Source: Mycobacterium sp.
GTDB taxonomy: Bacteria > Actinomycetota > Actinomycetes > Mycobacteriales > Mycobacteriaceae
Direction of reading: 5' to 3'
Assembly (NCBI RefSeq): GCF_025965855.1
Contig: NZ_JAOPWB010000149.1
Coordinates: 1-53,406 of the forward strand
Length of the DNA stretch: 53,406 nucleotides
The notes beneath the pieces were generated by a model that was not told where the DNA came from, made no database searches, and saw only the letters and a program-made list of their open reading frames with translations. Position numbers and translations under genes: made by a program. Positions 37,647 through 47,708 of this stretch are shown in pieces (position 1 is the first letter of the stretch; each line of letters begins with the position of its first letter).

Positions 37647-38915
37647 TCAGCGAGGCAACAGAAAAGCTTGCAGCGCCGCCGAATAGGCGGCCACGTCATG
37701 CGCACCCATCAACTCCCGTGCGGAGTGCATCGCCAGCTGCGCGGCACCGACATCCACGGTCGGGATGCCGGTCCGTGCGGAGGCCACCGGCCCGATCGTC
37801 GAACCGCACGGCAGGTCGGCGCGGTGCTCGTAACGCTGCAACCCGACCCCGGCCTGCCGGCAGGCCAGTTCGAAGGCAGCCGCGGTGCGCCCGTCGGTGG
37901 CGTACCGCAGATTGGGGTGCACTTTGAGCACCGGCCCGGCGTTGACCTCGATCAGGTGGCCGGGCTCGTGCCGCTCGGGGTAGTTGGGGTGGGTGGCGTG
38001 GGCCATGTCGGCCGAGGCGAGCAGCGACGCCGGCAGCCGGCGCAGGAAGTCCTCCCGGTTGCCGCCGGCCGCGAGCACGATCCGCTCCAGGACGGTGCTC
38101 AGCAGGTTGGACTGCGCGCCGCGGTCGGAGGACGAACCGACCTCCTCGTGATCGAAAAGCACCAACACCGGCAAGAAGGCCCGCGGCTCGGCGGCCACCA
38201 ACGCCTCCGTCCCCGCGTAGCAGCTGGCCTGGTTATCCAACCGGGGGGCGCTCAACAGGCTGGCATCGGATCCGAGCACCGTCGACGGGGTGAGGTCGTG
38301 CGTCATCAGGTCGGCGGCCAGCACCTCGGGCGGCGCCAGCCCGGCCCGCTCGGCGACGTAGTCCAGGAACGAAACCCGTTGTTCCGCAACGCCCCAGACC
38401 GCATTGACGTGTCGCTGCGGGTCCAGCGTCACCGACTTGCGATCCTCGGCCAGGTGGATCGCCAGCTGAGGCACCCGCAGGATCGGATCGTCGATCCGGA
38501 CGAGCCGCTGGCTGATCCCGGCGCCGTCCCGGACCGACAGCCGCCCGCTGATACCCAGGTCTCGGTCCAGCCAGGAGTTGAGCCACGCGCCCCCGTACGG
38601 CTCCAGCGCCACCACGCGCCAACCGGCGACCAGCCGGTCCGGATGCTGCTTGACCCGCAGGTTGGGGCTGTCGGTGTGCGCGCCGACGATCCGGAACGGC
38701 CCGTCGGGTCCTTCGGAATTCCAGGCGACCAGCGAGCCGGCCCGCACAATGAAGTAGCGGCCCGGTCGGTCCGGCCAGCGGTCGGTTTCGCCGAGTTCGG
38801 CGTATCCCGCCTCGACCAGCCGAGCGGCCACCGTGGCGCAGGCATGAAACGGCGACGGTGATGCGTCGATGAAATCGCAGAGGCCTGCGGCGTTGGCCGG
38901 CATGGTGAACATCAT
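37647..38915 (-). CDS. pepC: M18-family aminopeptidase PepC
   Basis: A 422-residue zinc aminopeptidase (M18, aspartyl aminopeptidase-like; Rv0800). The two-metal site is seen in GAHTDSPN (His, Asp), LDNQASCY (bridging Asp), LFDHEEVGS (catalytic and ligand Glu) and the C-terminal MHSARE histidine. It removes N-terminal residues, preferring acidic ones in characterised relatives. ATG 38915 or the ATG one codon later may start it. It is divergent from the DyP gene. Confidence 0.93.
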   Translation of the reverse strand: MMFTMPANAAGLCDFIDASPSPFHACATVAARLVEAGYAELGETDRWPDRPGRYFIVRAGSLVAWNSEGPDGPFRIVGAHTDSPNLRVKQHPDRLVAGWRVVALEPYGGAWLNSWLDRDLGISGRLSVRDGAGISQRLVRIDDPILRVPQLAIHLAEDRKSVTLDPQRHVNAVWGVAEQRVSFLDYVAERAGLAPPEVLAADLMTHDLTPSTVLGSDASLLSAPRLDNQASCYAGTEALVAAEPRAFLPVLVLFDHEEVGSSSDRGAQSNLLSTVLERIVLAAGGNREDFLRRLPASLLASADMAHATHPNYPERHEPGHLIEVNAGPVLKVHPNLRYATDGRTAAAFELACRQAGVGLQRYEHRADLPCGSTIGPVASARTGIPTVDVGAAQLAMHSARELMGAHDVAAYSAALQAFLLPR

Positions 38916-39012
38916 GGCTGTTGGGGACGACGGGGTTCGCGCTGGGCCTGAATGCGCGGCTCCATGGTCACGCCAGTTACGGCGCTCCCGTCGCCACGCT
39001 AAGGTCGGCAGA

Positions 39013-40032
39013 GTGCCTCCGGTTCAGCCCCAACCCATCCTCGAGCCGTTAACCCCGGCCGCGATCTTCCTCGTCGTGACGATCGACGACGGTGGGGAGG
39101 CGACGGTGCACGACGCGCTGCCGCACATTTCCGGGCTGGTGCGCGCGATCGGTTTCCGCGAGCCGCCGAAACGCTTGTCGGCGATCGCCTCGATCGGCTC
39201 CGACGCCTGGGATCGCCTATTTTCCGGACCGCGTCCCGCCGAGCTGCATCCGTTCGTCGCGCTGAAAGGCCCGCGGCACAACGCTCCGGCCACACCCGGG
39301 GACCTGTTGTTCCACATCCGGGCCGAGAGCTTGGACGTCTGTTTCGAGTTGGCCGACCGCATCCTCCGGTCGATGGCCGGTGCGGTCACCGTGGTCGACG
39401 AGGTGCACGGGTTCCGTTACTTCGACAATCGCGACTTGCTCGGATTCGTCGACGGCACCGAAAACCCTGACGGCCCAATGGCCGTCAGCGCCACGGCCAT
39501 CGGTGACGAGGATCCCGACTTCGCCGGCTCGTGCTACGTGCACGTGCAGAAGTACGTGCACGACATGTCATCGTGGAATTCGCTGTCGGCCACCGAGCAG
39601 GAACTGGTGATCGGCCGTACCAAGCTGGAAGACATCGAGCTCGATGACGACGACAAGCCGGCCAACTCCCACATCGCCCTCAACGTCATCACCGACGACG
39701 ACGGCACCGAGCTGAAGATCGTGCGGCACAACATGCCGTTCGGTGAGTTGGGCAAGGCCGAGTACGGCACCTACTTCATCGGGTATTCGCGGACGCCGCG
39801 GGTCACCGAGCGGATGCTGGAGAACATGTTTCTTGGCGACCCGCCCGGCAACACCGACCGAATCCTGGACTTTTCCACCGCAGTCACCGGCGGACTGTTC
39901 TTCTCCCCCACCGTCGACTTCCTCGACGACCCGCCGCCCCTGCCCGCGCCGCTGGTGACAGCGCGGCCAGTCACACCGGCCTCTGATGACGGCTCACTCG
40001 CGATCGGCAGCCTGAAAGGAATCCCTCGATGA
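39013..40032 (+). CDS. dyp: DyP-type peroxidase, encapsulin cargo
   Basis: A 339-residue dye-decolorising peroxidase. The distal catalytic motif GFVDG is at 144-148 (Asp147), and the proximal haem ligand is His239 in VRHNMPFG. The C-terminus ends with the encapsulin-targeting peptide [10 protein letters not shown]. It is loaded into the encapsulin shell encoded by the next gene, with a 4-base overlap (ATGA). GTG 39013 follows TAAGGT (39000-39005) by 7 nt, so it is leaderless. The longer frame from 38869 overlaps pepC and is rejected. Confidence 0.95.
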   Translation: MPPVQPQPILEPLTPAAIFLVVTIDDGGEATVHDALPHISGLVRAIGFREPPKRLSAIASIGSDAWDRLFSGPRPAELHPFVALKGPRHNAPATPGDLLFHIRAESLDVCFELADRILRSMAGAVTVVDEVHGFRYFDNRDLLGFVDGTENPDGPMAVSATAIGDEDPDFAGSCYVHVQKYVHDMSSWNSLSATEQELVIGRTKLEDIELDDDDKPANSHIALNVITDDDGTELKIVRHNMPFGELGKAEYGTYFIGYSRTPRVTERMLENMFLGDPPGNTDRILDFSTAVTGGLFFSPTVDFLDDPPPLPAPLVTARPVTPASDDGSLAIGSLKGIPR

Positions 40033-40826
40033 ACAACCTCTACCGCGACCTGGCACCGGTCACCGAAGTCGCCTGGGCGGAAATCGAATTGGAGGCCACC
40101 CGTACGTTCAAGCGCCATATCGCGGGGCGGCGAGTCGTCGACGTCAGCGAGCCCGGCGGACCGGTCACCGCAGCGGTGAGCACCGGCCGGCTCCTCGATG
40201 TCGATGCTCCCACCGACGGCGTGGTGGCGCACCTGCGGGCCAGCAAACCCCTTGTCCGCCTCCGTGTTCCGTTTACCTTGTCTCGCTCGGAGATCGACGA
40301 CGTCGAGCGCGGTTCGAACGATTCGGACTGGGACCCCGTCAAAGCCGCGGCCAAGAAGCTGGCGTTCGTCGAGGACCGCACCATCTTCGAGGGCTACGCC
40401 GCCGCGTCGATCGAGGGCATCCGCAGCTGCAGCTCCAACCCGGCGCTGACGTTGCCCGAGGATCCCCGCGATATGCCCGATGCCATCTCGCAGGCATTGA
40501 CCGGACTGCGGCTGGCCGGTGTCGACGGCCCGTATTCGGTGCTGCTGTCGGCCGAGGTCTACACCAAGGTCAGTGAGACCACCGAACACGGCTATCCCAT
40601 CCGCGAGCACCTGAACCGATTGGTCGACGGCGACATCATCTGGGCGCCGGCCATCGATGGCGCCTTCGTGCTGACCACCCGCGGCGGCGACTTCGACCTG
40701 CAGCTGGGCACCGACGTCGCAATCGGGTACCTCAGCCACGACGCCGAGACCGTTCAGCTATATCTGCAGGAGACACTGACGTTCCTGTGCTACACCGCAG
40801 AAGCGTCGGTCTGCCTGGCCCCGTAG
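40029..40826 (+). CDS. enc: Encapsulin shell protein (Cfp29)
   Basis: A 265-residue HK97-fold encapsulin (Rv0798c/CFP29 type) that forms a protein nanocompartment enclosing the DyP peroxidase. Family landmarks are [11 protein letters not shown] at the N-terminus (cargo-binding region), DWDPVKAAAKKLAFVED and the E-loop, with C-terminal GYLSHDAETVQLYLQE. Translation is coupled to the peroxidase by overlap. In M. tuberculosis the complex protects against oxidative stress and is a T-cell antigen. Confidence 0.96.
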   Translation: MNNLYRDLAPVTEVAWAEIELEATRTFKRHIAGRRVVDVSEPGGPVTAAVSTGRLLDVDAPTDGVVAHLRASKPLVRLRVPFTLSRSEIDDVERGSNDSDWDPVKAAAKKLAFVEDRTIFEGYAAASIEGIRSCSSNPALTLPEDPRDMPDAISQALTGLRLAGVDGPYSVLLSAEVYTKVSETTEHGYPIREHLNRLVDGDIIWAPAIDGAFVLTTRGGDFDLQLGTDVAIGYLSHDAETVQLYLQETLTFLCYTAEASVCLAP

Positions 40827-40995
40827 GAATAGATTTCGGGCTTTTCATCGCGATCGTTCGGGTTAACCATCAACACTTATTCGGCCAACATCACTTATCT
40901 CGCGTTGTGTTGGGAAGTGGTCGACCGACCCGCCCACGAGGACGTCACGCAGCTCACGCGCAGGATGTTGCGAATGCGGTCGTGTAACGATAGGC

Positions 40996-41136
40996 GTGTT
41001 CTCGACGGCGGCGGTCGTCGCACTCAAATGGCCGGTTGCCGGGATGGCGTTGATCTGTTTGTGTCTAGTCGGGTACTTACGGCCGGATGTTCGCACACCG
41101 AAGAATGTCGACCGCGACAGTTCCCGTGAGGATTGA
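40996..41136 (+). CDS. Candidate 46-residue membrane protein
   Basis: An ORF from GTG 40996. A short N-terminus is followed by one hydrophobic helix (about 13-28, VAGMALICLCLVGYL) and then a charged soluble tail rich in Asp, Arg and Lys. The positive-inside pattern is reasonable. Its stop overlaps the region just before the dehalogenase start (GTG 41142). No family is recognised and the promoter is weak, so this is a candidate only. Confidence 0.4.
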   Translation: MFSTAAVVALKWPVAGMALICLCLVGYLRPDVRTPKNVDRDSSRED

Positions 41137-41141
41137 AAACT

Positions 41142-41849
41142 GTGTCACAGCCACCGGGGCCGCGCGCTACACCGTCCGTGCTGGTTTTCGACGTGAACGA
41201 GACTCTCGTCGATATCGATTCGCTGGCACCGCTTTTCGGGGAGAAGTTCGGTGACGAGCGGGTGCTGCGGGAATGGTTCGCACAGCTCGTCATGTACTCG
41301 ATGACCGCCACGCTGACAGAAAACTACGTCAACTTCTCGACGCTGGCCCAGGGCGTGCTCCGCACGCTCGGCGACATCTACGACGTCGCCATCACGGCCG
41401 ACGACCTGCACCACCTCAAGACTGGCTTGCTCACGATGCCGGCACACCCCGATGCGGCGGATGGGCTTTCCTCTCTGCGCGACAACGGATTTCGGCTTGT
41501 CACGCTGACCAACTCGCCGCCCAACCCGGACGGGCCGACGGCGCTGCAGAACTCCGGGCTGGCCGGCTACTTCGAACACCAGTTGAGTGTCGATCCCTGC
41601 CGCGCCTTCAAGCCAGCTGCGGCGGTGTACCGACACGTGTGCGAGACCCTCCAGGTGGCGCCCGCCGATTGCATGATGGTGGCCGCCCACGTGTGGGATA
41701 CCCTCGGCGCACAACATGTCGGCTTCAGCTCCGCTCTCATCACCCGACCGGGCAATCCGCCGCTGCCAGTCGAGGGGCTGCCGCAGCCAAATCTCGTGGC
41801 GAGTGACGTGCGCCAGCTGGCCGAGCGTCTCATCGGGGGGCGGGCCTGA
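41142..41849 (+). CDS. HAD-family (S)-2-haloacid dehalogenase-like protein
   Basis: A 235-residue type II haloacid dehalogenase-like protein. The nucleophile is Asp17 in VFDVNETL. Motif II is TLTNSP, the lysine lies in the CRAFKPA segment, and the last motif is [11 protein letters not shown]. Family members hydrolyse 2-haloacids with inversion, though physiological substrates in mycobacteria are unknown. GTG 41142 is preferred over TTG 41133 because GAGGA lies at a workable distance. The flavin disulfide reductase gene follows after 37 bases. Confidence 0.88.
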   Translation: MSQPPGPRATPSVLVFDVNETLVDIDSLAPLFGEKFGDERVLREWFAQLVMYSMTATLTENYVNFSTLAQGVLRTLGDIYDVAITADDLHHLKTGLLTMPAHPDAADGLSSLRDNGFRLVTLTNSPPNPDGPTALQNSGLAGYFEHQLSVDPCRAFKPAAAVYRHVCETLQVAPADCMMVAAHVWDTLGAQHVGFSSALITRPGNPPLPVEGLPQPNLVASDVRQLAERLIGGRA

Positions 41850-41886
41850 CCGTTCATCAGGGACACCAGCGAGAGGATCTTCGACC

Positions 41887-43350
41887 ATGGCAGCAGTCAT
41901 CGAACGGGACGACGACGTCTATGACGTGATCGTGCTCGGCGCCGGACCGGTCGGGCAGAATGCCGCGGAGCGCGCCCGCGCGACGGGCCTCAGCGTCGCC
42001 CTGGTCGAGCGCGAACTCGTCGGAGGCGAATGTTCGTATTGGGCCTGCGTGCCGAGCAAAGCGTTGCTGCGTCCGGTCATTGCCGTCTCGGACGCCCGCC
42101 GGGTCGACGGCGCTCGTGAGGCGGTCAACGGTCCCATCAGCAGCGCGGGCGTCTTCGGCCGCCGCAACCGCTATGTCAGCGACTGGGACGACAGCGGCCA
42201 GGCCGACTGGGTAAGCGGAATCGGCGCGACCCTGGTACGCGGGCATGGGCGGTTGGACGGTCCGCGACGAGTCGCCGTCACCGCCCCCGGCGACGAGCAG
42301 ACGGTGCTGACCGCACGGCACGCGGTTGTGGTTTGCACCGGCAGCCGGCCCGCGCTCCCCGACTTGCCCGGCATCGCCGAGGCCAGACCGTGGACCAACC
42401 GCCAGGCCACCGACAGCAGCGACGTCCCGGAGCGGCTCGCCGTCGTCGGTGCCGGCGGCGTTGGTGTCGAAATGGCCACCGCCTGGCAAGGATTGGGCTC
42501 ACACGTGACCCTCCTGGCCCGAGGTTCCGGGCTGTTGCCCCGGATGGAGCCCTTCGTGGGCGAACTCATCGGCCGGGGACTGTCCGAGGCGGGCGTGGAT
42601 GTGCGCGTGGGAACAGCGGTCCGCGCGCTGCGCCGGCCCGACGGCGGGCGGGTGGTCCTCGAATTGGACGATGGATCCGAATTGGAAGTCGACGAAGTGC
42701 TTTTCGCCACGGGCCGGGCGCCACTCACCGACGACATCGGCCTGGAGACGGTGGGACTGACGCCGGGCAGCTGGCTCGACGTCGACGACACCTGCCGGGT
42801 GCGGGCCGTCGAGGACGGCTGGCTCTACGCCGCGGGCGATGTCAATCACCGGGCCCTGCTGACCCATCAGGGCAAGTACCAAGCACGCATCGCCGGTGCG
42901 GCCATCGGGGCCCGCGCGGCGGGAAAGGCGTTGGACACCGCGCCGTGGGGCGTGCACTCAACCACCGCCGACCATTACGCTGTGCCGCAGGCGTTCTTCA
43001 CCGACCCGGAGGCCGCCGCGGTCGGCCTGACGGCCCGCCAGGCCGACGAAGCCGGACACCGGGTGCACACGGTCGACGTGGAAATCGGCGACGTCGTGAT
43101 GGGAGCCAAGCTCTACGCGGACGGGTACACCGGTCGGGCCCGGATGGTGGTCGATGCGGATCGTGGCCACCTGCTCGGTGTCACGCTGGTCGGCCCCGGG
43201 GTCACCGAGATGCTGCACTCGGCCACCGTCGCCGTCGCCGGCCAGGTGCCCGTCGATCGGTTGTGGCACGCCGTGCCGTGCTTCCCGACGATCAGCGAGG
43301 TGTGGCTGAGACTGCTCGAGGCCGATCGGGACTCGGCGGACGATAATTGA
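41887..43350 (+). CDS. Pyridine nucleotide-disulfide oxidoreductase (Mer/Lpd-like)
   Basis: A 487-residue flavoprotein. FAD site [10 protein letters not shown] is at 18-27 and the redox pair Cys49-x4-Cys54 in CSYWAC. The NAD(P) site is [11 protein letters not shown], with a second FAD motif LYAAGDVN and a C-terminal dimer domain with [11 protein letters not shown] in place of the usual HxxPT dyad. It resembles dihydrolipoamide dehydrogenases and mercuric reductases, but lacks the Mer N-terminal domain and C-terminal Cys pair. Substrate is unknown. ATG 41887 has GAGAGGA upstream. The cupin gene follows after 3 bases. Confidence 0.9.
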   Translation: MAAVIERDDDVYDVIVLGAGPVGQNAAERARATGLSVALVERELVGGECSYWACVPSKALLRPVIAVSDARRVDGAREAVNGPISSAGVFGRRNRYVSDWDDSGQADWVSGIGATLVRGHGRLDGPRRVAVTAPGDEQTVLTARHAVVVCTGSRPALPDLPGIAEARPWTNRQATDSSDVPERLAVVGAGGVGVEMATAWQGLGSHVTLLARGSGLLPRMEPFVGELIGRGLSEAGVDVRVGTAVRALRRPDGGRVVLELDDGSELEVDEVLFATGRAPLTDDIGLETVGLTPGSWLDVDDTCRVRAVEDGWLYAAGDVNHRALLTHQGKYQARIAGAAIGARAAGKALDTAPWGVHSTTADHYAVPQAFFTDPEAAAVGLTARQADEAGHRVHTVDVEIGDVVMGAKLYADGYTGRARMVVDADRGHLLGVTLVGPGVTEMLHSATVAVAGQVPVDRLWHAVPCFPTISEVWLRLLEADRDSADDN

Positions 43351-43353
43351 CGC

Positions 43354-43821
43354 ATGGCGACTTCGGACGGATTTCATCCAGACTTCCGCGACGCGGCGAC
43401 AGAGGTCTCCCGCCACCGCGTGCACCACGTCAAGGCGTCGGACATCAGTTCCGACACCGCACAATCGGAGGGCCTGCGCCGGTTCGCAGCCCTGTCCGGC
43501 AAGTCTGTCGGTGCCGAGAAGCTGTGGATGGGCGAGACACACGCGTCACCGGCGACCGTCTCGTCGAACCATCATCACGGCGAATCGGAGACCGCGATCT
43601 ACGTGCGAAGCGGTCACCCGGAGTTCGTCTTCCACGACGGCGTCGACGAGGTCCGCATCTCCACCGCGCCCGGCGATTACGTCTTCATCCCGCCGTATCT
43701 GCCGCACCGGGAGGAAAACCCCGACCCCGACTCCCCCGCCGAAGTTGTGATCGCGCGCAGCACCCAAGACGCCATCGTCGTCAATCTGCCCGAACTGTAT
43801 CCACTGAAGGGCGCTCAGTAG
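43354..43821 (+). CDS. Cupin-domain protein
   Basis: A 155-residue single-domain cupin. Motif 1 is NHHHGESETAIYVRSG, with metal-ligand His and Glu, and motif 2 is PGDYVFIPPYLPHREEN. The fold binds a divalent metal; enzyme or sensor function cannot be told. It starts 3 bases after the flavin reductase stop, so HAD, reductase and cupin probably form one operon. Its 3' end overlaps the convergent VOC gene by 7 bases. Confidence 0.87.
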   Translation: MATSDGFHPDFRDAATEVSRHRVHHVKASDISSDTAQSEGLRRFAALSGKSVGAEKLWMGETHASPATVSSNHHHGESETAIYVRSGHPEFVFHDGVDEVRISTAPGDYVFIPPYLPHREENPDPDSPAEVVIARSTQDAIVVNLPELYPLKGAQ

Positions 43822-44213
43822 ACCGCGATTTCGATGAGATTCCCGTCGACGTCACGGCAGTAGTGCGAGGTCATTGGCCCCAACGCGCCGGTCTTGGTTA
43901 CCGGTCCCGAGACGATGTCGATGCCGCATGCGGTGAGGTGGGCGCGGACGTCGTCGGGAGTTGCCTGCGTGATGAAGCACAAATCTTCGGAGCCGGCGGC
44001 TTCGACGGACCCGGTCACCCAGTCGGGATCGTCGGCCAGCGCCCCGACCGGCCGCAGGTTGATCTTTTGGTTCCCGAACGACACGGCGGTTCTGTTGGAC
44101 GGTCCGAAAGTCTCTCGCCTCATGCCGAGGACCCGCTCATACCAAGAAGCGGTGGCCTCAACGTCCTTGCAGTTCAACACAATATGGTCGATCCGTTCCA
44201 CCGCGAACCCCAC
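43815..44213 (-). CDS. VOC-superfamily (glyoxalase/dioxygenase-like) protein
   Basis: A 132-residue VOC protein with two beta-alpha modules. The first ligand His is in ERIDHIVLNC, the central strand is EDLCFIT, and the final module DVDGNLIEIAVY carries the Glu ligand. It resembles fosfomycin-resistance and glyoxalase I-type small VOC proteins; substrate is unknown. GTG 44213 is chosen because AAGGAGG lies 7 nt upstream. TTG 44219 would be too close to that site. Confidence 0.87.
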   Translation of the reverse strand: MGFAVERIDHIVLNCKDVEATASWYERVLGMRRETFGPSNRTAVSFGNQKINLRPVGALADDPDWVTGSVEAAGSEDLCFITQATPDDVRAHLTACGIDIVSGPVTKTGALGPMTSHYCRDVDGNLIEIAVY

Positions 44214-44215
44214 GT

Positions 44216-44308
44216 TCAACCCTCCTTATCGGTGCGCAGCTGCGTTGCGAGCGCGGCCGCCAGCTGGTCGGCGGCATGCTCGTCGAGTGTCTTGTGAGCG
44301 AAAATCAT
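44216..44308 (-). CDS. Candidate 30-residue ORF or gene remnant
   Basis: An ATG-started frame with coding-like composition, MIFAHKTLDEHAADQLAAAL at its start. It ends just before the VOC gene, and that gene's ribosome site lies inside its last codons. It may be a short coupled peptide or the surviving 3' end of a lost upstream gene. The frame is open upstream to about 44370 but looks non-coding there. Confidence 0.3.
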   Translation of the reverse strand: MIFAHKTLDEHAADQLAAALATQLRTDKEG

Positions 44309-44775
44309 TCGGGGACCGCTATGCGCAGGTGATGGTGCGCTGTAACCAGTATTCCGTCCCCACCGGATTCATTGGGCATTGGCTGCGGGTGAAGCTTCCA
44401 ACGAGCCATTCTGTGCGTGGACGAAGCAATTTACCGACCCGCTGCTCTGCGATTGTCGACAGATAGCACCCCAGCTCCGCACCCGATATCAAGCACCGTG
44501 CGATGTTGCGCGGGAAGCAGAGCCACAAACCGGTGAAGCCACCCCTGTTCAAACAAGCGATCACCGCGATCACGAGACCAAGCCGCAGCATGACGCGGTA
44601 AATCTCGATGACCCGCACCGCGTCAGACCCCACGGACCCAAATCTACTGAACGCAGCGGCACCAATCACCACCGTCGCCCCTCAACCAGATCCACCAACC
44701 CGCCCAGCGCGAGGGCAACTCGCGCCGTCACACCCGGGGCCGCATCAAGTCGACATTGCCAGTGCGCACGGTTGG
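44309..44775. other. Gap without a convincing gene
   Basis: About 470 bases, AT-richer than the neighbours. ORFs of 100-150 codons exist on both strands, but they have poor codon use, rare residues in clusters and no ribosome sites. The likeliest reading is decayed sequence. No repeat or RNA gene was seen. Confidence 0.5.
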
Positions 44776-44892
44776 CTAGCCCATTGTCAAAATCGCCGTT
44801 GCGGCCAGCGCGATTATGGTCCCGAGGGCTACGAGTATCACCGTGATTGCGGCGCGCACGATTTCGTCTTCGCTGGGTCGCCTGCGCGGCAT
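44776..44892 (-). CDS. Candidate 38-residue membrane peptide
   Basis: An ATG-started ORF with a charged N-terminus MPRRRPSEDEIVRA and a hydrophobic helix (about 15-36) that reaches nearly to the C-terminus. The layout matches small single-pass membrane proteins. A weak GCGGAAA precedes the ATG. The longer frame upstream (to 45057) is less coding-like. No homologue is recognised. Confidence 0.4.
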   Translation of the reverse strand: MPRRRPSEDEIVRAAITVILVALGTIIALAATAILTMG

Positions 44893-45167
44893 GACGATTT
44901 CCGCTCGCCAGGCTAGTGCTTTGGTTCCTGCGGCAACGGTAATCCCAGGGCTCGTATCAGATTCACAATCCGGCAAGCCACCCGAACACCCTGCACCTCC
45001 ATGCCCATTCATCGTGTAGCTGCCGACAAGCACGCGCGCAGGGGCCGCGGTGGTCATGTCAGCCAGCCCTGAGAATGCGGACCACCGGATGGGTTATTTG
45101 CAGTCAAAGAAGCCACCCCTTTTCATGTAACTAACGGTAGAAAACTCAAGTCACTATTGGGACTAAG

Positions 45168-45791
45168 GTGGCTAACGGTACGAGCACGCACCCAATCGCG
45201 TTCCATGTCAAAGCGGATAAACCGGAATCCCCCTCGCTCAGCGAATTCTCAACATTTTCTTCGTTTCCGGCTAGCTCGGCTCCAAGGATCCGCAAAGCCG
45301 CTGGCCTCACCATCGATCTCATGATGAGTGAGCCGCTCTGCGCGAACCTGGTCGAGCGCTATCTGTGCACACGCGGCAGCCGGTATTTCCGGGGCCGGCA
45401 CGACGGCGAGTTTTTCTACGTCGCCAATACCCGCCCACGGCGGCTGCACGTCCACCTCGAGGTCTGCCCGACGCACGGCGACGTGTTGATGATCCGGGTG
45501 ACCCCCGCATGCTTCTTTCCCGCCACCGACCGCCCCTGGCTGATGCACTTCGCCGACACGTGGAACGCACAGGACCGCGAAGTCGTCGCGATCGTGCACG
45601 GCTCCTCCGACCCGCAGCGCATCGGGGTGGTGGCGCGCAGGTCGCAATGGATCCGGAAGGGTGTCTCCTTCGAGGATTTTGCTTCCTTCGTCGACGTCGC
45701 CATCGCGGACGCAATCGACCTGTTCGGCCAGTTGGCCCCCGTCGTCGAGTTGCCCTCGACGGCACCTCCGTTGCTGTGTGACGCCGGCTGA
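45168..45791 (+). CDS. YbjN-like conserved protein
   Basis: A 207-residue protein. After a Ser/Pro-rich first 40 residues, a domain with the pattern of bacterial YbjN sensory-transduction regulators appears: RRLHVHLEVCP, LMHFADTWNAQ, IGVVARRSQWIRKGVSFEDF. YbjN proteins resemble type III secretion chaperones in fold, and their role in mycobacteria is unknown. GTG 45168 is the longest start. An internal ATG near 45321 would keep the domain. The assignment is by pattern and moderately sure. Confidence 0.65.
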   Translation: MANGTSTHPIAFHVKADKPESPSLSEFSTFSSFPASSAPRIRKAAGLTIDLMMSEPLCANLVERYLCTRGSRYFRGRHDGEFFYVANTRPRRLHVHLEVCPTHGDVLMIRVTPACFFPATDRPWLMHFADTWNAQDREVVAIVHGSSDPQRIGVVARRSQWIRKGVSFEDFASFVDVAIADAIDLFGQLAPVVELPSTAPPLLCDAG

Positions 45792-45893
45792 GGGCCGGGG
45801 CCGCCACGGGGAATTCTCGGCGTTGTTTTCGCGGGTGGCGTTACGCCCCCGCCGATGTTTAAGGCCCGCATCACATCGGGCAATCAGTAGCAA

Positions 45894-46709
45894 ATGACAG
45901 GTACACAACAGCGGGCGCCCGACACCCACGAGATCGCCAAATGGGATCCGGCGTTCACCCGACAGGTCGCCAAAGCCATGGGACCCGTCGTCAAGCGGTG
46001 GTATCGCGCCGAGGTGCGAAACATAGGGAACATTCCATCCAGCGGTGGAGCGCTGGTGGTGTCCAATCATTCGGGCGGGATGCTAACGCCGGACGTGCTG
46101 ATCTTCTCGCCGGCCTTCTACGACAGGTTCGGCTACGACCGCCCGGTCTATACCCTGGGCCATTACGGGCTGTTCATGGGCCCCATGGATGGATGGCTCC
46201 GCCGCCTGGGGGTCATCGAGGCGAACCCGGAAAACGCCGCCGCGGCCTTGCGTTCGGGCGCGGTCGTGTTGGTCTTCCCCGGCGGCGACTACGACTGCTA
46301 CCGGTCCACCTTCAGCGCGAACACCGTCGACTTCGACGGCCGTACCGGCTATGTCAGGACCGCCATCGAGGCGGGGGTGCCGATCGTGCCCACCGTGTCC
46401 ATCGGCGCCCAGGAGACGCAGCTGTTCCTGACCCGCGGCAACTGGCTGGCGCGCAAGCTGGGACTCACCAAGGCCCGGATAAACATCCTGCCGGTCAGCT
46501 TCGGCTTCCCGTTCGGCCTGAGCGTGGTCTTCCCGCCCAATCTGCCGCTGCCGGCCAAGATCATCACCGAGGTGCTCGAGCCCATCGACATCGCCGCCCG
46601 CTTCGGCAACGACCCCGACGTCGACGAGGTCGACGCCCACGTGCGTGCCGTGATGGAGGCCGCGCTCAAGCGGCTGGCCGCCCAGCGCCGCTTTCCCATT
46701 TTCGGCTAA
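45894..46709 (+). CDS. PlsC-like lysophospholipid acyltransferase
   Basis: A 271-residue 1-acylglycerol-phosphate acyltransferase-like protein. The catalytic block is VSNHSGGMLTPD (about 56-67). It deviates from the classic HX4D spacing, because His59 is followed by Asp at 67. The later motif is VFPGGDYDC. A hydrophobic segment around 205-225 may anchor it to the membrane. The acyl substrate is unknown. It converges on purQ. Confidence 0.83.
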   Translation: MTGTQQRAPDTHEIAKWDPAFTRQVAKAMGPVVKRWYRAEVRNIGNIPSSGGALVVSNHSGGMLTPDVLIFSPAFYDRFGYDRPVYTLGHYGLFMGPMDGWLRRLGVIEANPENAAAALRSGAVVLVFPGGDYDCYRSTFSANTVDFDGRTGYVRTAIEAGVPIVPTVSIGAQETQLFLTRGNWLARKLGLTKARINILPVSFGFPFGLSVVFPPNLPLPAKIITEVLEPIDIAARFGNDPDVDEVDAHVRAVMEAALKRLAAQRRFPIFG

Positions 46710-46742
46710 CGGCGAATTACGCAGTACGACAAGGATTTCCGC

Positions 46743-47417
46743 CTAAACGGCCAGCACGGCGTCCAGCGCCGAGTAGAAAAGGCCCAGGCCGTCGTCGGAG
46801 GGTCCCGTCAGCGCCTCGATGGCGTGCTCGGGATGCGGCATCAGCCCGACGACGCGACCGTTGGCGGAGCTGATGCCCGCGATGTCACGCTGCGAGCCGT
46901 TGGGGTTGTCGTGGTAGCGGAACACCACCCGGCCCTCGCCCTCCAGCTCGTCGAGCACGTTCGCGGGGGCGACGTAGCGGCCCTCGCCCGACTTCAGCGG
47001 CACCAGCAGGTCCGCGCCGAGTTCGAAACGCGACGTCCAGGCCGTCGAGGTCGATGCCACCCGCAGCCACACGTCGCGGCACACGAAATGCAAGCCCGCG
47101 TTCCGAGTCAGGGCCCCAGGGAGCAGCCCGGCCTCGCAGATCACCTGAAAACCGTTGCAAATCCCCAATACCGGCATTCCGCGTCCCGCGGCGTCGACCA
47201 CCGCGGCCATCACCGGGGCGAACCTGGCGATCGCACCGGCGCGCAGGTAGTCGCCGTAGGAAAAACCGCCGGGCACCACCACCGCGTCGACCCCCTTGAG
47301 ATCGGCGTCGGCGTGCCACAGCCCGACCGCCTCGCCGCCGACGCGCCGCGCCGCGCGTGCGGCGTCCACGTCGTCAAGCGTCCCGGGAAAGGTGATGACG
47401 CCGATCCGCGCCGTCAC
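46743..47417 (-). CDS. purQ: Phosphoribosylformylglycinamidine synthase glutaminase PurQ
   Basis: A 224-residue class I glutamine amidotransferase with nucleophile Cys87 (GICNGFQ) and His195/Glu197 (MPHPEHA). It supplies ammonia to PurL. GTG 47417 overlaps the purS stop by 4 bases (GTGA), so purS-purQ is a translationally coupled pair, lying 11 kb from purL. Confidence 0.95.
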   Translation of the reverse strand: MTARIGVITFPGTLDDVDAARAARRVGGEAVGLWHADADLKGVDAVVVPGGFSYGDYLRAGAIARFAPVMAAVVDAAGRGMPVLGICNGFQVICEAGLLPGALTRNAGLHFVCRDVWLRVASTSTAWTSRFELGADLLVPLKSGEGRYVAPANVLDELEGEGRVVFRYHDNPNGSQRDIAGISSANGRVVGLMPHPEHAIEALTGPSDDGLGLFYSALDAVLAV

Positions 47418-47653
47418 TGCGCCTCCCGGCTTATCGTCCAGTCCTCGATCACGGTGTTGGCCAAGAGCGATTCCGCTATCTCGGCGAGCTCTGAGTCGCC
47501 AATCGTATCATCGACCTCTAGCTCAAACCTCTTGCCCTGCCTGACATCTGAGATCCCCGGGTGGCCGAGCCGACCCAGCGCGCCGACAATGGCCTGACCC
47601 TGCGGGTCCAGAATCTCCGCTTTGGGCATCACATGAACGACCACCCGGCTCAC
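47414..47653 (-). CDS. purS: Phosphoribosylformylglycinamidine synthase subunit PurS
   Basis: A 79-residue PurS with the typical start [19 protein letters not shown] and the conserved VRQGKRFEL and [10 protein letters not shown]. It forms the scaffold linking PurL and PurQ. GTG 47653 is preceded by GAGGAGGAG at good spacing. Confidence 0.95.
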   Translation of the reverse strand: MSRVVVHVMPKAEILDPQGQAIVGALGRLGHPGISDVRQGKRFELEVDDTIGDSELAEIAESLLANTVIEDWTISREAQ

Positions 47654-47708
47654 CGGCGCTCCTCCTCAGGGTTTATCTCGGCACCCAACTGTACCGGCGA
47701 GCTCCGAT

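Noticed and set aside
40905..41129. Plus-strand 74-codon frame after the encapsulin gene
   Set aside because: Cys/Arg-rich with no fold pattern; the overlapping 46-residue membrane frame is more plausible.
44319..44672. Minus-strand 117-codon frame with a hydrophobic stretch
   Set aside because: One possible helix but poor codon use and no start context; not called beyond the gap note.
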